DNA of 64,000 nt from assembly GCF_900110835.1 (NCBI RefSeq), contig NZ_FOJG01000001.1, forward strand, positions 4,153,800 to 4,217,799, read 5' to 3'. The translations under genes were made by a program, and so were the position numbers. Positions 27,786-36,495 of the stretch are shown in pieces (the stretch's first letter is position 1; the number at the start of each line of letters is the position of its first letter). This DNA is from Chitinophaga arvensicola. GTDB lineage: Bacteria; Bacteroidota; Bacteroidia; Chitinophagales; Chitinophagaceae. The notes beneath the pieces were generated by a model that did no database searches, was not told where the DNA came from, and saw nothing but the letters and a program-made list of their open reading frames with translations.

Positions 27786-27856
27786 GCCATGCTGAGGAAC
27801 AGCAGGACTGTCAGCGTTTTTTTGAACATCATTTCAAGGTTTTAGAAGGGGATTGT

Positions 27857-29251
27857 TTATTGATTATGTAATTGTCTTGCTTTATTGTATTCCCGCATAA
27901 ATGCTGCGTAGCCGTTCATTTGGGTATGGAACGCGCTGAGATAATAGAATGCAATGGCCGGGTATTCTTCGAGGTATAGATTTTGGATCATCTGTAACAG
28001 TACATTATAGTTTGCCGGATAATCCGGTGCCGGGAGTTCTGTTAGTTTGCCGAGGGTATGTGTTTGCTGTGCATCATAGCAGCTGTTGAGTATTTTGCCG
28101 ATTTGTGTTACCAGGTAAGGATCACCGGGCTTTTCCTGTAGCAGTAAAAGGGTATAATATAAGCTCCTGGTATAATTATCGTTTTCGTAAGCGTAGGCGA
28201 TTATTTCGTACTTAAAGGCCTGTCGCAGGGAATCGAATGCTGGCTTGCTAACGATGTTCCAGGCAGGCTGGCCGTCAGGTCGCGTGGTAGTATATGGCTT
28301 GAGCAGGTTGATACGCTTTTTGCAGTCGGGATGTGTTTTAAGGGAGTCCTGTAACTGATCGTCTTTTTCCAGTTTGGCGTGTCCGCCGAGTAACCCTTCC
28401 CGTTTGGAGATCCATCTTTTCCGAAAGGGATAATCCGGGGCGTTAAACAGCTGTTGCAGCTTTTCGGCGGTACGCAGGGTATCCACATCGATATTATCGA
28501 GCAGTGTAAGTGCGGAGAGCGCGCCTTCCAGGTTAAAGCGGGTATGCTGCATAAATATCATGCCCATGGAGTCTGCGGCTGATTCATGATCCCTGCTGTG
28601 TTTGCGACTGTTGAAGGTAAGGCCTTTCATCAGTTGTTCCAGACGTTCCCGTTTACCGTATTCGGAGGATTTGATCTTTTTCAGTTCATCCTGCATGTCT
28701 TTACCGTTCATGGTATTTACATACCGGGCAATGCTGTTTTCACTATGCTGCAGGTAGTAATGCGCGAGTTCATGGCATAGTACAAAGACCGCCTGGCTTT
28801 CATTTTCCAGTTCTTTGAACAGCCCCATATTAAAGAGAATAATTCCTTCTCCTATATAGCTGGCATTGGGTACGCCGGAGCGCGAAAAATAGCAGTGTAC
28901 CTCCAGTGGCTGCAGTAGTGGATTGGCCTTGATGATTTCTTTTACAAGGGCATCCAGGTATTGTTGTGCCCCGGTAGCAGTATAGATTTCCTGTTTGTCG
29001 AATTTGGATTTGATGTTATCCCAGCGCTGGTCGTAAACCGCTGTCAGTTCTTTTTTATTTTTTGCCGGCAGTTGGGCGATATTGGCTTTATAATGTGTTT
29101 CAAATTGTTGTTCCAGGCTGGCCAGCATCCGCTCATTCTGGGGGACCGGTTTAAACATCTGGGCATTTCCGGTAATAGCAACAGCAATACACAGGAGGAA
29201 AACAATACAGCTCCGGGCCATTACAAGGCGCTGGAAGGAAAACATACTCAT
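27857..29251 (-). CDS. M48-family zinc metallopeptidase, secreted
   Basis: The frame is open to 29461, but the Met at 29251 begins a signal peptide (MSMFSFQRL ... ITGNAQ); the longer form would overlap the PAP2 gene, so I use 29251 (464 residues). Zinc site: HELAH with H160, E161 and H164; third ligand probably E223 in HESAAD, the M48 pattern. The long C-terminal part beyond about 290 has no clear motif and may be helical repeats. M48 enzymes degrade or process envelope proteins. The gene sits between the PAP2 phosphatase and the DUF6770-like gene and is likely co-transcribed with the latter. Confidence 0.88.
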   Translation of the reverse strand: MSMFSFQRLVMARSCIVFLLCIAVAITGNAQMFKPVPQNERMLASLEQQFETHYKANIAQLPAKNKKELTAVYDQRWDNIKSKFDKQEIYTATGAQQYLDALVKEIIKANPLLQPLEVHCYFSRSGVPNASYIGEGIILFNMGLFKELENESQAVFVLCHELAHYYLQHSENSIARYVNTMNGKDMQDELKKIKSSEYGKRERLEQLMKGLTFNSRKHSRDHESAADSMGMIFMQHTRFNLEGALSALTLLDNIDVDTLRTAEKLQQLFNAPDYPFRKRWISKREGLLGGHAKLEKDDQLQDSLKTHPDCKKRINLLKPYTTTRPDGQPAWNIVSKPAFDSLRQAFKYEIIAYAYENDNYTRSLYYTLLLLQEKPGDPYLVTQIGKILNSCYDAQQTHTLGKLTELPAPDYPANYNVLLQMIQNLYLEEYPAIAFYYLSAFHTQMNGYAAFMREYNKARQLHNQ

Positions 29252-29349
29252 AGTTAGGTAGGTTATAGGTCTCCCGAAACTAATATATTTATTTTCAAAT
29301 GGTGGAAAATAGCATGCTAAACTTTTCAAGCAGGAAGCGAACTTTTGTG

Positions 29350-30174
29350 CTAGAATCCCATTGCTACGGCTTTTTTCCGCTCCAGTTCCCGGTGATGCCG
29401 GAACACACTTTTGGTTACAAAATGCCCAAGCGCCAAACCAATCCATACATCGCTGCTCCAATGTCTGTTTTCGTACAGGCGTGTTACACCAGTCATGCCG
29501 GCAATTCCATACGCCACCCAGGGCACCCAGGGATGATCTTTACCATATAGCTCTGCGAGAGAAGTGGCTACAGTCATTACCGTCAGGCTATGGCCGGAAG
29601 GGAAGGAGGTATGTTTTTTCTGCGGATCCTTGCTGAAAGGTGCTGCAAAATCGAAGGGGGAATCGTAATAGGTAGGGCGGCCGCGTTTTATAACAGTTTT
29701 GATAGTAGCATAAATGGCGGTAGAGATGATCAGCGATTTGGCAGTCATCAAACTGCCGTGTTCCAGCTTGCGATCGTGCGTAATAACGCCGGCTACATAC
29801 ATACCGGCCACGAGATAAGGAGAGTACGCGTTTCCGAATGGTTCAATCTGATCGGTTACGCTGGTCATGAAGTTGGTTTGATTATGTACAAAAAAGTGCT
29901 TGATGCCATAATCGTTGGCTACCAGGATACCGGCTACGCCAGCCACAGCGCCGAGGCGGATGAAATCTTTCTTTTCCCAGTGCGCGGGCCGGGCTACTGT
30001 ATATTTCAGATCCCTCCAGATGCTTCCCAGGTATACGCCGTTGATGCGGTACCGGATAAGGGTATCTGCGGCATTCACGGTGGTATCTCCGGGCGCAGTG
30101 GCGATACTGTCGGATTGCGCGCAGGTACCAAAGGGAATGACAATCAGTAAAAAAGCAATCGGGAGAAATTTCAT
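29350..30174 (-). CDS. PAP2-superfamily phosphatase
   Basis: A 274-residue protein with a signal peptide (MKFLPIAFLLIVIPFGTCAQ). All three PAP2 motifs are present: KTVIKRGRP, SFPSGHS and TRLYENRHWSSD. Hydrophobic segments between them make it a membrane-associated or periplasmic enzyme, related to undecaprenyl-diphosphate and lipid phosphatases. The substrate is not determinable. It starts 71 bp after the queD stop and 98 bp before the M48 gene on the same strand. Confidence 0.9.
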   Translation of the reverse strand: MKFLPIAFLLIVIPFGTCAQSDSIATAPGDTTVNAADTLIRYRINGVYLGSIWRDLKYTVARPAHWEKKDFIRLGAVAGVAGILVANDYGIKHFFVHNQTNFMTSVTDQIEPFGNAYSPYLVAGMYVAGVITHDRKLEHGSLMTAKSLIISTAIYATIKTVIKRGRPTYYDSPFDFAAPFSKDPQKKHTSFPSGHSLTVMTVATSLAELYGKDHPWVPWVAYGIAGMTGVTRLYENRHWSSDVWIGLALGHFVTKSVFRHHRELERKKAVAMGF

Positions 30175-30245
30175 TTATGCAAAAGGCTTCAGATGGAGCG
30201 AATGTAATATTTTTTATAAAAATCTCCCCTTTACATTATAGTTCT

Positions 30246-30662
30246 TTATCCAAAACACTCCGCACTGTTATTCTCCGTCTCTGCCAGTCTCACTGAATGA
30301 AGCAATACGCCCTCATAGCCCTCAATCGGCACTTTGAGTTGTTTGAAAATTTCAACGCAGAGTAATTCAGTGGAGGCCATCTTGCCAGCCATAAAATCTA
30401 CGTCCAGGTTCAGGTTCTTATGGTCCAGTTTTTCGATGATATAATCATTGATGATTACCTTCAGCTCTTTCAAATCTATGATATAGGGCCTTTCAGGATC
30501 CACATCGCCTTTTACCGTTACGAAAAGCTCATAGTTGTGGCCATGATAATGAGGGTTTGCACATTTCCCAAATAGTTGGAAGTTCTCTTCTTCGGTCAAA
30601 TCCTGCCGGTACATCCGGTGTGCAGCGTTAAAACGCTCTCTGCGTGTAATAAAAGTCAGCAT
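30246..30662 (-). CDS. queD: 6-carboxy-5,6,7,8-tetrahydropterin synthase, QueD
   Basis: A 138-residue enzyme of the 6-pyruvoyl-tetrahydropterin synthase family. Zinc ligands H15 (FNAAHR), H40 and H42 (HYHGHNYE) and the catalytic C34 (FGKCANPHYHGH) are in place; DHKNLN and STELLCVEIF complete the pattern. Another ATG ten codons upstream (30692) is possible, but MLTFITRRERFNAAH is the usual start. QueD converts dihydroneopterin triphosphate to 6-carboxytetrahydropterin, an early step towards preQ0 and queuosine. The gene follows queH by 65 bp and stands last in the cluster behind the cobalamin riboswitch. Confidence 0.93.
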   Translation of the reverse strand: MLTFITRRERFNAAHRMYRQDLTEEENFQLFGKCANPHYHGHNYELFVTVKGDVDPERPYIIDLKELKVIINDYIIEKLDHKNLNLDVDFMAGKMASTELLCVEIFKQLKVPIEGYEGVLLHSVRLAETENNSAECFG

Positions 30663-30727
30663 TGTCTGATGGTCATCTCTTTTTATCTCCATACACGGTA
30701 AAGAAGGGACATTCCCTCTTACTATGT

Positions 30728-31381
30728 TTACAGGTTATTATTACTATAATATTTTTCACCAAGTTTGATCTTTTCCCGTCCGTTTTCCATACGCCATTTA
30801 TTGGTATCGCGCAGGGAATAGGCACAGCCGCAGTATTCCTGCATATAAAACGCCTCTTCCTTGCTTATCTCGAGCATGCGGCTGGAACCACCCTGTTTAC
30901 GCCAGTTATAGGTCCAGTAGTTGATGCCTTCGTAATGACCAGCAGCTCTTATGCCGGAATCATTTATCTGCTCCATGTTTTTCCAGCGGGAAATTCCAAG
31001 TGAACTACAGATGGTATCAAAGCCATGTTCGGAAGCGTATAGGGCTGTACGTTCAAAGCGCATATCAAAGCACATGGTACAACGAATGCCTCTTTCGGGC
31101 TCCAGTTCCATTCCTTTTGCCCTTTCAAACCAGTTATCGACGTCGTAATCAGCATCTATGAATGGAATGCCATGCTTTTCTGCGAAGCGTATATTTTCCT
31201 CCTTCCGGAGATCATATTCTTTTTTGGGATGGATGTTGGGATTGTAAAAGAAGATGGTAAAATCTATCCCTGAGGCAATGATTGCCTCCATCACTTCCCC
31301 TGAGCATGGTGCGCAGCAGGAGTGTAGCAGTAGTTTTTTTCCCTGGTTGGGAAGCTCCAGTTTTTGACGGATAAAATTCAT
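30728..31381 (-). CDS. queH: Epoxyqueuosine reductase QueH (cobalamin-independent)
   Basis: A 217-residue protein from ATG at 31381 (another at 31387; the frame is open to 31459, which would overlap the MTHFR-like gene). Conserved cysteine motifs of QueH/DUF208 are clear: LLLHSCCAPCS (C22, C23, C26), YNPNIHP, RCTMCFDMR (C101, C104) and EYCGCAYS near residue 180. QueH reduces epoxyqueuosine in tRNA to queuosine with iron-sulfur chemistry and replaces the cobalamin-dependent QueG. Its place in a cluster headed by a cobalamin riboswitch and metE fits use when B12 is scarce. Confidence 0.94.
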   Translation of the reverse strand: MNFIRQKLELPNQGKKLLLHSCCAPCSGEVMEAIIASGIDFTIFFYNPNIHPKKEYDLRKEENIRFAEKHGIPFIDADYDVDNWFERAKGMELEPERGIRCTMCFDMRFERTALYASEHGFDTICSSLGISRWKNMEQINDSGIRAAGHYEGINYWTYNWRKQGGSSRMLEISKEEAFYMQEYCGCAYSLRDTNKWRMENGREKIKLGEKYYSNNNL

Positions 31382-31394
31382 GTGCATTTTGTGA

Positions 31395-32348
31395 TTATCC
31401 AACAGATAAGGCGGCTGTTTGCCTGATACCTTTAGCTGAAAGCATTGTTCCGATGGCATTTACCATATAGATAGACGCTTCGATCTCATCTTTCCTGATA
31501 GCTACACTTTCGATATTAAATCCAAAGGGTATGCATTGTTCTGAACAGAATGCCGTTAATTCTTCTGCTATATCCAGGCAAACATTCACAGATTTTTCCA
31601 GCATGTTTTCCGCATTTTTCAGCTCAACTTTAAGGTCTTCAGGCACGTGGATACCCAGCCACTCCATAAAGTGCAGGGTTTTCTCTGAGCCGCAGGCGGT
31701 GAGTGTGAAAATGATGGTAGGAGGTGTTATCTGCTGATCACGACAGGTGCGGCAAAGATCTTCTATCATCTGTTTGGCATAGTCTACATTGAATACACAT
31801 TGCGAAACGAAGTAGGAAACTCCGCATGCTGCTTTTTGCAGTATGCGGCTGTCTTCATCCTTTAGTTTGGCGTGTCTTTCAGGAATTGTCACTGCGCCAA
31901 CTACAGAGGTATCTTCATGGTTTTTCCAGATCTGGTAGGCATGCGGCAGACTTGTTTTTACCTGGTAGTTGGGGGACGGTACACCAACGAAAACAGGATA
32001 GAAATTTTCTTCTTCCAGGCGATGAAGCCAGGATGTTAATTCCTGTTCCGAAAACTTTCCTGCCGGACGGTAAATAATTTTCGGGATTTTCAGGTCTTTA
32101 AGATGGTTGCTCGCAAATTGAAACGGATCTAAAGCATTGATAAAGGGGAACGGCCGTTCGGCTGATGTGCGATCCGATTCGTCCTGCACATCATACACAA
32201 TCAATGCATCTATATCGAGCGGCACGAGCCTGTTCATGGTTCTTGCAGCAATTTCAGCTACCCGTTCAGGTGGCGTTTCTTCCTTTGGCGGTGTGATACC
32301 GTATGTCAGAATCCCAGACATGCCGGACCTTATCTTCTCCAGGAACAT
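31395..32348 (-). CDS. Divergent methylenetetrahydrofolate reductase-like protein
   Basis: A 317-residue protein that I place in the MTHFR family from its TIM-barrel-like pattern (IDALIVYDVQDESDR, FPVFVGVPSP-type strand, VSYFVSQCVFNVDYAKQMI, PPTIIFTLTACGS, FGFNIESVAIRK) and its position between glyA and metE partners. The classical MetF opening with FFPPK is replaced by GILTYGITPPKEE, so it is not a standard MetF. MTHFR supplies 5-methyl-tetrahydrofolate, the methyl donor used by MetE (in its polyglutamyl form). It lies 3 bp after glyA and about 10 bp before queH, so co-transcription is nearly certain. Confidence 0.72.
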   Translation of the reverse strand: MFLEKIRSGMSGILTYGITPPKEETPPERVAEIAARTMNRLVPLDIDALIVYDVQDESDRTSAERPFPFINALDPFQFASNHLKDLKIPKIIYRPAGKFSEQELTSWLHRLEEENFYPVFVGVPSPNYQVKTSLPHAYQIWKNHEDTSVVGAVTIPERHAKLKDEDSRILQKAACGVSYFVSQCVFNVDYAKQMIEDLCRTCRDQQITPPTIIFTLTACGSEKTLHFMEWLGIHVPEDLKVELKNAENMLEKSVNVCLDIAEELTAFCSEQCIPFGFNIESVAIRKDEIEASIYMVNAIGTMLSAKGIRQTAALSVG

Positions 32349-32351
32349 ATA

Positions 32352-33623
32352 TTATTTGTATAAAGGGTTTGCGGCCATTAACAGTGCTACCTGGCGGCGC
32401 ACATTTTCCAGGGTTGCTTCATCAGCCGGATTGGATAGCACGGCATCGATCATTCCTGCGATCTGTTGTACATGATGTTCTTTCAGGTCACGTGAAGTGA
32501 TAGCAGCAGTGCCTATTCTGATGCCAGATGTGACAAATGGCGATTTATCGTCGAAGGGTACCATGTTTTTATTTACTGTGATACCAGCAGCCCCCAGTGC
32601 ATTTTCAGCTGCTTTACCGCTGATGTCTTTGTTACGGAGGTCGATCAACATCAGGTGGTTATCCGTACCTCCTGAAATAATCTGATAGCCCATGTCCACG
32701 AATGACTGTGCCATGGCGGCGGCATTCTTTTTTACCTGTGTTACGTAGTGCAGATAGTCATCGGTCAATGCTTCGCCGAATGCTATTGCCTTGGCTGCAA
32801 TGATGTGTTCCAGCGGACCGCCCTGTGTGCCTGGAAATACGGCCATATCGAGCAATGCCGACATTTTCTTCAGTTCTCCTTTTGGGGTCTTCTGGCCGAA
32901 GGGGTTCTCAAAATCTTTGCCCAGCATGATCATGCCACCACGAGGACCACGAAGGGTTTTGTGAGTAGTAGTGGTTACAATATGGCAATGGGGCATGGGG
33001 TCATTTAACAGGCCCTTGGCTATTAGTCCTGCGGGATGGGAGATATCTGCCATTACCAAAGCACCGATCTGATCAGCCACTTCACGGATAAATTTATAGT
33101 CCCAGTCCCTGGAGTATGCGGATGCACCACAGATGATCACTTTCGGTTTTTCTTTGAGGGCAACGCTTTCCAACTGTTTGTAATCAATATAACCGGTATC
33201 TTTTTTTACACCGTAGAAAAATGGTTGATACAGTTTGCCGGAGAAGTTGACCGGCGAACCATGTGTAAGATGACCGCCATGGGAAAGGTCAAATCCTAAT
33301 ATTTTATCGCCGGGTTGAACGGTGGCCAGCAATACTGCTGCATTCGCCTGTGCGCCGGAATGTGGCTGTACATTCACCCATTCCGCACCGAACAATTCCT
33401 TCGCGCGATCGATGGCGATGGATTCGATTTTATCTACGACTTCGCAGCCGCCGTAGTAGCGTTTATCGGGCAATCCCTCTGCGTATTTATTGGTCAGTGC
33501 GGAGCCGGCAGCTTCCATTACCTGCTTGCTTACAAAGTTCTCAGAAGCGATGAGTTCAATGCCGTTTTCCTGGCGTTCCTGTTCTTCTGCGATCAGCTCA
33601 AATATTGGTTCGTCTCTTTTCAT
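32352..33623 (-). CDS. glyA: Serine hydroxymethyltransferase
   Basis: A 423-residue PLP enzyme of full length. Recognisable parts are the start ELIAEEQERQENGIELIASE, NKYAEGLPDKRYYGGCEVVD, the PLP-lysine region TTTTHKTLRGPRGGMI and TSGIRIGTAAITSRDL. It converts serine and tetrahydrofolate to glycine and 5,10-methylene-tetrahydrofolate, feeding the MTHFR-like enzyme encoded 3 bp downstream and, through it, MetE. The metE stop is 55 bp upstream, with a hairpin in between. Confidence 0.97.
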   Translation of the reverse strand: MKRDEPIFELIAEEQERQENGIELIASENFVSKQVMEAAGSALTNKYAEGLPDKRYYGGCEVVDKIESIAIDRAKELFGAEWVNVQPHSGAQANAAVLLATVQPGDKILGFDLSHGGHLTHGSPVNFSGKLYQPFFYGVKKDTGYIDYKQLESVALKEKPKVIICGASAYSRDWDYKFIREVADQIGALVMADISHPAGLIAKGLLNDPMPHCHIVTTTTHKTLRGPRGGMIMLGKDFENPFGQKTPKGELKKMSALLDMAVFPGTQGGPLEHIIAAKAIAFGEALTDDYLHYVTQVKKNAAAMAQSFVDMGYQIISGGTDNHLMLIDLRNKDISGKAAENALGAAGITVNKNMVPFDDKSPFVTSGIRIGTAAITSRDLKEHHVQQIAGMIDAVLSNPADEATLENVRRQVALLMAANPLYK

Positions 33624-33634
33624 ATGTTTAAAGT

Positions 33635-33661
33635 GGCTGCGGATGTTTTATATCCGCAGCC
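33635..33661 (-). other. Hairpin between metE and glyA
   Basis: GGCTGCGGAT (33635-33644) and ATCCGCAGCC (33652-33661) pair perfectly with a seven-base loop. On the minus strand only a short T-run (ACTTTAAAC) follows, so it is not a classical terminator. It could be a partial terminator or an mRNA-stabilising/processing site that sets metE expression above the downstream genes. Confidence 0.6.
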
Positions 33662-33678
33662 GGTAGTTATTGTAATTT

Positions 33679-35982
33679 TTATATTGTTCCTGCCACGCTG
33701 ATCTGCTCACGTGCCTGTTTCGCTGCCTGCACCATATTTTCCAGTGCAGCTTTGGTTTCAGGCCATTTGCGGGTTTTCAGGCCGCAGTCAGGATTTACCC
33801 AAAGGTTCTGCGCGGGTAGCAGGTCTGCGGCTTTTGTCAGCAGCGATACCATTTCCTCCTTGCTCGGAACGCGCGGAGAGTGGATGTCGTACACACCGGG
33901 TCCGATCTCGTTAGGATATTCGAAGTGGGAGAACGCGTGTAACAGTTCCATCTGTGAACGGGATGTTTCGATGGTGATTACATCCGCATCCATGGCAGCG
34001 ATGTGTTCAATGATATCGTTGAACTCACTGTAGCACATATGTGTATGGATCTGTGTTTTGTCTTCCACACCGCTGGCGGTTACACGGAAGGCTTTTACCG
34101 CCCAGTCCAGGTAGTGAGGCCGTTTTGCTTTACGTAAAGGCAATCCTTCACGGATAGCTGCTTCATCGATCTGAACGATACCGATGCCGGCTTTTTCCAG
34201 CGCCACAACTTCATCACGGATGGCCAGTGCGATCTGGTTGGTAGTGATATCGCGGGGTTGGTCATCGCGTACAAATGACCATTGCAGAATGGTCACAGGA
34301 CCAGTCAGCATACCTTTCATCTGTTTCTGGGTTTGTTTTGCAGCGAAGGTGATCCAGCGCACGGTCATGTCCTGCGGACGGCTTACGTCACCAAAGATTA
34401 CCGGAGGTTTCACGCAACGGCTACCATAACTCTGTACCCAGCCGTTCTTGGTAAACAGGAAGCCATCCAGTTGTTCGCCGAAATATTCCACCATATCATT
34501 TCTCTCAAATTCGCCGTGAACCAGCACGTCGATGCCCAGTTCTTCCTGCCAGCGGATCACTTCTATTGTAGCATCTTCGATGGCTTTTTCATACTGCCCG
34601 GTGGTAAGGTCGCCTTTTTTGAATTTAGCACGCAGCTGACGGATATCGTCGGTCTGCGGGAATGAACCGATGGTAGTAGTAGGGAATGCGGGAAGGTTAA
34701 AGCGTTCGCGATGTAGCTGTTGGCGTACAGGGAATGCACTTTTGCGGGAAGCATCGGCTTCGGTGATGGCTGCTACACGATCTTTTACCTGTTGTTTGTG
34801 TACTTTTTGAGAAGTCCTTCTGCTTTCGATGGCTTTTTTGTTCGCTTCCAGTGGTGCGTTGTCACCTGCTGCAATCTGCTTCAGTTCTACCACCTCTTTC
34901 AGTTTTTGTTTAGCAAAGGCCATCCAGTTTTTGATTTCCGGATCGATCGCTGTTTCCAGATCAAGATCGATGGGGCTATGCAGCAAAGAGCAGGAAGGAG
35001 CAATGATTACACGGTCACTGCCCAGTTTGGCTACTGCCTTATGAATGTAGGCCAATGACTTTTCGTAATCATTTTTCCATACGTTACGTCCGTCTACTAC
35101 ACCTAATGAAAGTTGCAGATTTGCGGGAATCAGTGCCAGCACTTCCTCCAGCTGTTCAGGCGCACGTACCAGATCTACGTGCAGGGCGGCTACCGGAAGA
35201 TTTACTGCTATCTGTGTATTATCCAGCAACGCTTCGAAATAGGTAGCGATCAATAATTTCACGCCACTTACCTGTTCGGCTATAGCACGGTAAGCATATT
35301 CAAATGCTTCTTTATCTTTTTTAGAAAGGTCCAGTGCCAGGCAAGGTTCATCCAGCTGGATCCACTGCGCGCCCTGTTGTTTCAGGCGATTGATTATTTC
35401 TACGTAAACAGGTACCAGGTTTTTAATCAGGTCGATACGTTCAAAACCCTGTTCTTTTTCTTTACCCACCAGCAGATAGCTAACGGGGCCTACCAGTACG
35501 GGTTTGGCTTTGTCGCCAAGTGTTTGTCTGGCAGCAGTATATTCGTTGAATACTTTTTCGGAGTGTATCTTAAATGACTGGTGAGCGGTGAATTCCGGCA
35601 CGATGTAGTGATAGTTGGTATCCATCCATTTCGTCATTTCCATCGCGGTAATATCGAGGCCGTCTTTCTGATAACCTCTCGCCATCGCGAAGTACAGGTC
35701 AATTTCGCTGTTACCTTTTACAGCAGACACAGGTGCATAGCGCTGTGGAATAACACCGAGCAGCAGGCTGGTATCCAGTACCTGGTCATAATAACTGAAA
35801 TCGTTGCAGGGGATGAGGTCAATACCGGCTACCAGTTGGGTTTGCCAGTTTTCTTCCCGGATGATGCGGGCGATCTGGTGTAATTCTTCCAGACCGATCT
35901 TGCCGGCCCAGTAGGATTCACAGGCTTTTTTCAATTGTCTTTGGCCACCAATGCGCGGGTAGCCGAGGTTTTGCGTTAGCAT
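33679..35982 (-). CDS. metE: Cobalamin-independent methionine synthase
   Basis: A 767-residue MetE of normal length from ATG at 35982 (MLTQNLGYPRIGGQRQLKKA); 28 more codons are open upstream but are not family-like. The N-terminal half binds folate. The C-terminal catalytic half starts near LPAFPTTTIGSFPQT and has the zinc ligands in HTHMCYSEFND and NPDCGLKTR. It transfers the methyl group of 5-methyl-tetrahydropteroyl-polyglutamate to homocysteine without B12. The cobalamin riboswitch upstream should shut it off when B12 is available for MetH. Confidence 0.98.
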   Translation of the reverse strand: MLTQNLGYPRIGGQRQLKKACESYWAGKIGLEELHQIARIIREENWQTQLVAGIDLIPCNDFSYYDQVLDTSLLLGVIPQRYAPVSAVKGNSEIDLYFAMARGYQKDGLDITAMEMTKWMDTNYHYIVPEFTAHQSFKIHSEKVFNEYTAARQTLGDKAKPVLVGPVSYLLVGKEKEQGFERIDLIKNLVPVYVEIINRLKQQGAQWIQLDEPCLALDLSKKDKEAFEYAYRAIAEQVSGVKLLIATYFEALLDNTQIAVNLPVAALHVDLVRAPEQLEEVLALIPANLQLSLGVVDGRNVWKNDYEKSLAYIHKAVAKLGSDRVIIAPSCSLLHSPIDLDLETAIDPEIKNWMAFAKQKLKEVVELKQIAAGDNAPLEANKKAIESRRTSQKVHKQQVKDRVAAITEADASRKSAFPVRQQLHRERFNLPAFPTTTIGSFPQTDDIRQLRAKFKKGDLTTGQYEKAIEDATIEVIRWQEELGIDVLVHGEFERNDMVEYFGEQLDGFLFTKNGWVQSYGSRCVKPPVIFGDVSRPQDMTVRWITFAAKQTQKQMKGMLTGPVTILQWSFVRDDQPRDITTNQIALAIRDEVVALEKAGIGIVQIDEAAIREGLPLRKAKRPHYLDWAVKAFRVTASGVEDKTQIHTHMCYSEFNDIIEHIAAMDADVITIETSRSQMELLHAFSHFEYPNEIGPGVYDIHSPRVPSKEEMVSLLTKAADLLPAQNLWVNPDCGLKTRKWPETKAALENMVQAAKQAREQISVAGTI

Positions 35983-36142
35983 CTTTTCCAATGATTTAAT
36001 GAAAAATTTGTAAAAGTCTCTCGACGGGCTTCTACGGCCAACTGCGAAAAGGGCATACTGCGGCATGCAGGAAAGGGAATTTCCTGTAAAAAAATACCAT
36101 CAGATCAGACCATTTACTTTATTGCGCGAAAGCACCGTCTAT

Positions 36143-36322
36143 CCGGAAGAGGCAGGTCTCCTGACTTATAACATTTCAGCCGCCCTTCCCGTCCTTTTAC
36201 AGACAGTGGGCATTCTCCGGCTGAAACTGATGAGTGTTACTTACAGTTGCGCGACAGCCCGTGATTTGCACACGGTTCCCTTTTAATCTCCCGTCGGACT
36301 CTGACGGGAAAACCTATTCCGG
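36143..36322 (-). promoter_or_regulatory. Cobalamin (B12) riboswitch controlling metE
   Basis: On the minus strand the conserved core runs from TTCCGG pairing element (36317-36322) through GGGAACCGTG and CGGGCTGTCGCGCAACTGTA (within 36243-36280), GCCCACTG (36204-36211) and the 3' signature GTCAGGAGACCTGCC (36151-36165) to CCGGAA (36143-36148). The two ends pair as P1. About 160 nt separate it from the metE ATG. I see no clear U-tailed terminator in that stretch, so control may act on translation or through a structure I cannot fold by eye. Confidence 0.93.
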
Positions 36323-36364
36323 TTTGATAATTAAAGTAAGAACTAGCTTGTATTTAATTCCGCA

Positions 36365-36372
36365 CAAAGCTA
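36365..36372 (-). promoter_or_regulatory. Possible -7 element of the metE riboswitch transcript
   Basis: The minus strand reads TAGCTTTG, matching the Bacteroidota -7 consensus TAnnTTTG, about 43 bp upstream of the riboswitch P1. I could not find a good -33 TTG partner, so the call is tentative. Confidence 0.35.
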
Positions 36373-36495
36373 TTAATTTGATTTAATAGATGGTTAAAGG
36401 AGGAAATATCAGTAAAAAAAAATATTTTGAGGCGTTTTAAAAGATGAATCAACTGTTTGAGGTTGATTAAAGGTATCAAAATAGAAAATTATTCT

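Noticed and set aside
29252..29461. N-terminal extension of the M48 protease
   Set aside because: It would overlap the PAP2 gene by 112 bp and precede an obvious internal signal peptide.
35983..36142. Terminator as expression platform of the riboswitch
   Set aside because: A small hairpin near 36066-36085 has its T-run on the wrong side for the minus strand, so I cannot support a transcriptional terminator.
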